Shown: positions 61,570-64,000 of the stretch, one piece after another
How positions within the stretch are numbered: position 1 is the first letter of the stretch
How the letters are laid out: every line of letters starts with the position of its first letter
From: Acidobacteriota bacterium
GTDB lineage: Bacteria; Acidobacteriota; Terriglobia; Bryobacterales; Bryobacteraceae
Assembly: GCA_016185425.1 (NCBI GenBank)
Contig: JACPNQ010000028.1
Span: forward strand, 248,001-312,000
Direction: 5' to 3'
Length of the DNA: 64,000 nt
Made by a program: the position numbers and the translations under genes
Notes under the pieces: generated by a model
What the model was told of the DNA's origin: nothing
The model's database searches: none
Seen by the model: only the letters and a program-made list of their open reading frames with translations

Positions 61570-64000
61570 CGTTTCGTATCCTTGGCTAATTCCGGGGGCT
61601 CCTGGCCGCGCCGGTAGCGGAACTGCGGGCTGATGACAATCTCTGTGGCGAGTTGGGCGAATGTCGCATTGCTGCCTGCTTGGACGAGGCGGTCGACAAG
61701 CGGCTGGTCCGAAGCCAGAACAGTGCGGCCGAGCGCGTAGCCGATCAGCTTCTGCGACATGGTCTTCATGACTTGCGGCTCTTGCGATTTCAGATATTGA
61801 ATGAGGCCCTCTACGCCGTTGATTTCGCGCCGGCCGGCGGTGGTGCCGGCGTCCTCGACGGGTTTGCCATCCGAGTACTTGTCGCGGAGCTTCCCGACCG
61901 CGTCATACCGTTCGAATGGGAAGCCGAGCGGGTCGATCTTGGAGTGGCAGGCCGCGCACTTGGCGTTCTGTTGATGCGCGGCGAGGCGCGCCTTCACAGT
62001 AAGTCCGCCAAAGCTTTTGTCGTCGGCGGGAATAGAGCCCGCATCGGCGGGCGGAGGCGGAGTGGGTGTGCCGAGGATGCGGCGGAGAACCCAGTCTCCG
62101 CGTTTGACCGGGCTGGTGCGGAGCGGGGCCGACGTAGCGGTGAGCATCGCGCCCATGCGGAGAAGGCCGCCGCGCTGGAAGCTGTTTGCCGCGTCGATCT
62201 TCTGAGTGTCGCCTTTGATCTCCTGTTTCACGCCGTAGTGCTTGGCGAGGAGGGGATTGGCGAAGGTGTAATCGGCGTCGAGGATTTCGTGGACGGGGCG
62301 ATCATTGCGGACGATGTATTCGAAGAAGGAGATGGCCTCGTCGTACATGGCCGATTTCAGGTCGTCGGTAAACTCGGCGAAGCGGCTCGTATCGGCGCCG
62401 GTGTATTGGTCGAAGCGGTAGAAGCCGAACCACTGGCCGAAGAACTCCGTCGCCAGGCGGCGGGCTTTCGGGTCGGATAACATACGCCTGGTCTGGCGCG
62501 CAACTTGTTGCGGGTCGCTAAGCTCGCCCTTTTCCGCGGCGCGGCGGAGTTCGGCGTCGGGGATGGAAGCCCACAAGAAGAAGCTCAAACGATTGGCGAG
62601 TTCCCACTGCGTCAAGGGGCTGCGAGCAGCGGACTGCGTCGGCTGTTCAAGGCGATAAAGGAATGCCGGTGCGACGAGGATGCGTGCGATCAGGGCGCGA
62701 ATGGCGTCAGCGTGGGTAAGTTTGGCCGTTTCACGGGACTGCGTGTAGAAGCGGCGCAGGCGATCCTTTTCCTGCGGAGTCAGCGGGCGGCGCCATGCGT
62801 GTGAGGCGAGCTGCAAGCAATCCTCAATGTGGCCGGGTTGTGCGGCAAGCATCGCCTTGTCGATGGCCTCGTTTTCGGCTTTCAACACGTCGATGCGCGC
62901 CTGGCGATCCTTCTTCTGTTCGAGAAACTTGATGTAGATTTCGTGGTACTCGAACGAGCCCAGGAGGTCGTTCCACGCGGTGTTCAACTCGGCGCGCGTC
63001 TTGTCGTCGAGGATCTTTTCCATCAGGAAGTTGTCGTTGCGGAAATACTTCAACTGGGTGTGAAAATCGTTGCGCTCTGGCTTGCCGTAGGTGTTGTCGA
63101 AGTCGGAGGGAATGGGGTCGCGGTCGGCGGGGTTGGCTTCGGACTGCGAATTCTGCGGGAGGACCGCGGCGAAGTGAAGGACGTTGTCGCGCCAGGCGAC
63201 GTAGCCGGGGGCTTGGGGATCGGCGAGCAGGGCCCAGGCGGGGCGGCCCTTGGAGACGTCGGCTTGATCGGAGAGGGTGCAACGGATGACCGCGTCACCG
63301 GTGCCCTGATTCAGAAGCTGCGCATCTATGCTGAATTGAACGCCTGCCACGCCCGGAGGGAATACAACCTTAAGCGGTACCACAGCGTTACCGGGCAGCG
63401 TGAATCCGGTGCCGCCGGTCGTGAGTGTGAGCTGCTTGCGCGACTCTTCGTCGATCGCTTGAAAGAGCGGCACTTCATCGCCGGCGCTGCGGTCGGCCTT
63501 GCGGAAGCGCACCTTGGCGTTCTGCAGCAGCACCACGGGCTTGTCCGCGGAGCGGGGGTTCAGGGAGAGCGTGGTGAGGTAAACGGTGGCTTCCTTGATG
63601 ACCCGCCGGGAGAAGAAGGGATAACGGAAGGAGTGGGAAGTTTCGCCTTTCAGCGTCTCTTCGCTGACGACGAGGTTGCGTTCGTCACCGGCTCCGCCCG
63701 CGGCCAGCGCACCGGCGGCGAAGAGGACGCGCGGCCAGTTGACGATGGTCTTTTGAATCTCCTCGCAGGCGGCGCGGACCTTTGCCTCTTCAGTCTTGGG
63801 GCCGGGTAGGGCATGCCACCGTGCGAGGGCTTCGCTGGTGGGGTAAGAGGGATTGGGCTCGTGCAGCACCTTCCAGATATGGTTCACGAAGCGGGGCGAG
63901 AGGCCTTCATGCGCGCCGATGGATTCGAGCGTGACATTGGGTTGGCCGAGCGCATGGCGATGTTGGAACCGCCACGCCGTGTAGAACGCTTTGGAGTATT
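61566..64000 (-). CDS. Exported DUF1592/DUF1588/DUF1585 cytochrome-type protein (5' partial)
   Basis: The minus-strand frame stays open through base 64000 (reading [18 protein letters not shown] and onward upstream of 63887), so the N-terminus, probably with a cytochrome c domain, lies outside; 810 residues are visible. Visible parts: DUF1595-like and DUF1592 ([53 protein letters not shown]), DUF1588 with [20 protein letters not shown] (a CxxCH haem-type site), and DUF1585 at the end ([20 protein letters not shown]). The DUF1552 gene overlaps its stop. Together they form the second exported cytochrome-type/Tat-protein pair in this window. Confidence 0.9.

Overview
The window looks like one contiguous stretch of chromosome from a member of the Acidobacteriota, most likely the Solibacter/Bryobacter lineage (Bryobacterales). 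This is inferred from family content, not from a marker gene. The clues are TIGR03437-type C-terminal domains on secreted Ig/propeller proteins, an Oar-like TonB-dependent receptor with an N-terminal carboxypeptidase-like domain, a PadR regulator next to an ABC permease of the acidobacterial duplicated orphan permease (ADOP) type, and DUF1549/DUF1553+DUF1501 and DUF1592+DUF1552 gene pairs. LpxA, LpxD and an RND/TolC system show a Gram-negative envelope. Composition is uniformly GC-rich. I saw no tRNA, rRNA, CRISPR array, IS element or phage gene.

Layout. 2-8496: three large secreted proteins (LGFP/Ig/C39-like, an unnamed 654-aa family, and a propeller with five Ig-like domains), with two clear terminators. 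8587-12627: gatB, then a soluble MgtE-type sensor (PRC barrels, MgtE-N, CBS) two bases upstream of an Nramp-related transporter. 12670-14506: a degenerate histidine-kinase-like protein, an AraC-family pseudogene with two lesions, and a VOC protein. 14503-22788: divergent lpxD and lpxA, with lpxA overlapping a TolC-RND-membrane fusion operon and a DUF1080 protein. 22863-28107: a collapsed TonB-receptor remnant, then a cytochrome-c/DUF1549/DUF1553 protein and a DUF1501 protein. 28153-34006: nadE, a propeller/phosphoesterase protein and a GH57 enzyme in an overlapping series.

34020-38098 (minus): SYLF protein, hemY, hemE, apbE. 38236-40385: isoprenylcysteine-methyltransferase-like protein and a B12-binding radical SAM enzyme. 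40419-49002: a catabolic-looking set (M81 peptidase, enolase-superfamily dehydratase, MFS transporter, PQQ-like propeller with EF-hands, neutral-ceramidase-like protein, DMFase-like protein, PPOX flavoprotein). 49159-54219: PadR, ADOP permease, TPR-thioredoxin protein. 54309-59237: a complete TonB-dependent receptor and a galactonate-dehydratase-like enzyme. 59380-60228: a secreted metzincin-like protein with Gln in place of the first zinc-ligand His. 60253-64000 (minus): DUF1552 and DUF1592 proteins, the latter running off the window.

The most interesting items are the MgtE-sensor/Nramp-related pair, the Gln-metzincin, the receptor reduced to its first and last segments, the lpxD/lpxA divergent promoter with overlapping -10 elements, and a nested palindrome that holds the ribosome-binding site of the intact receptor.
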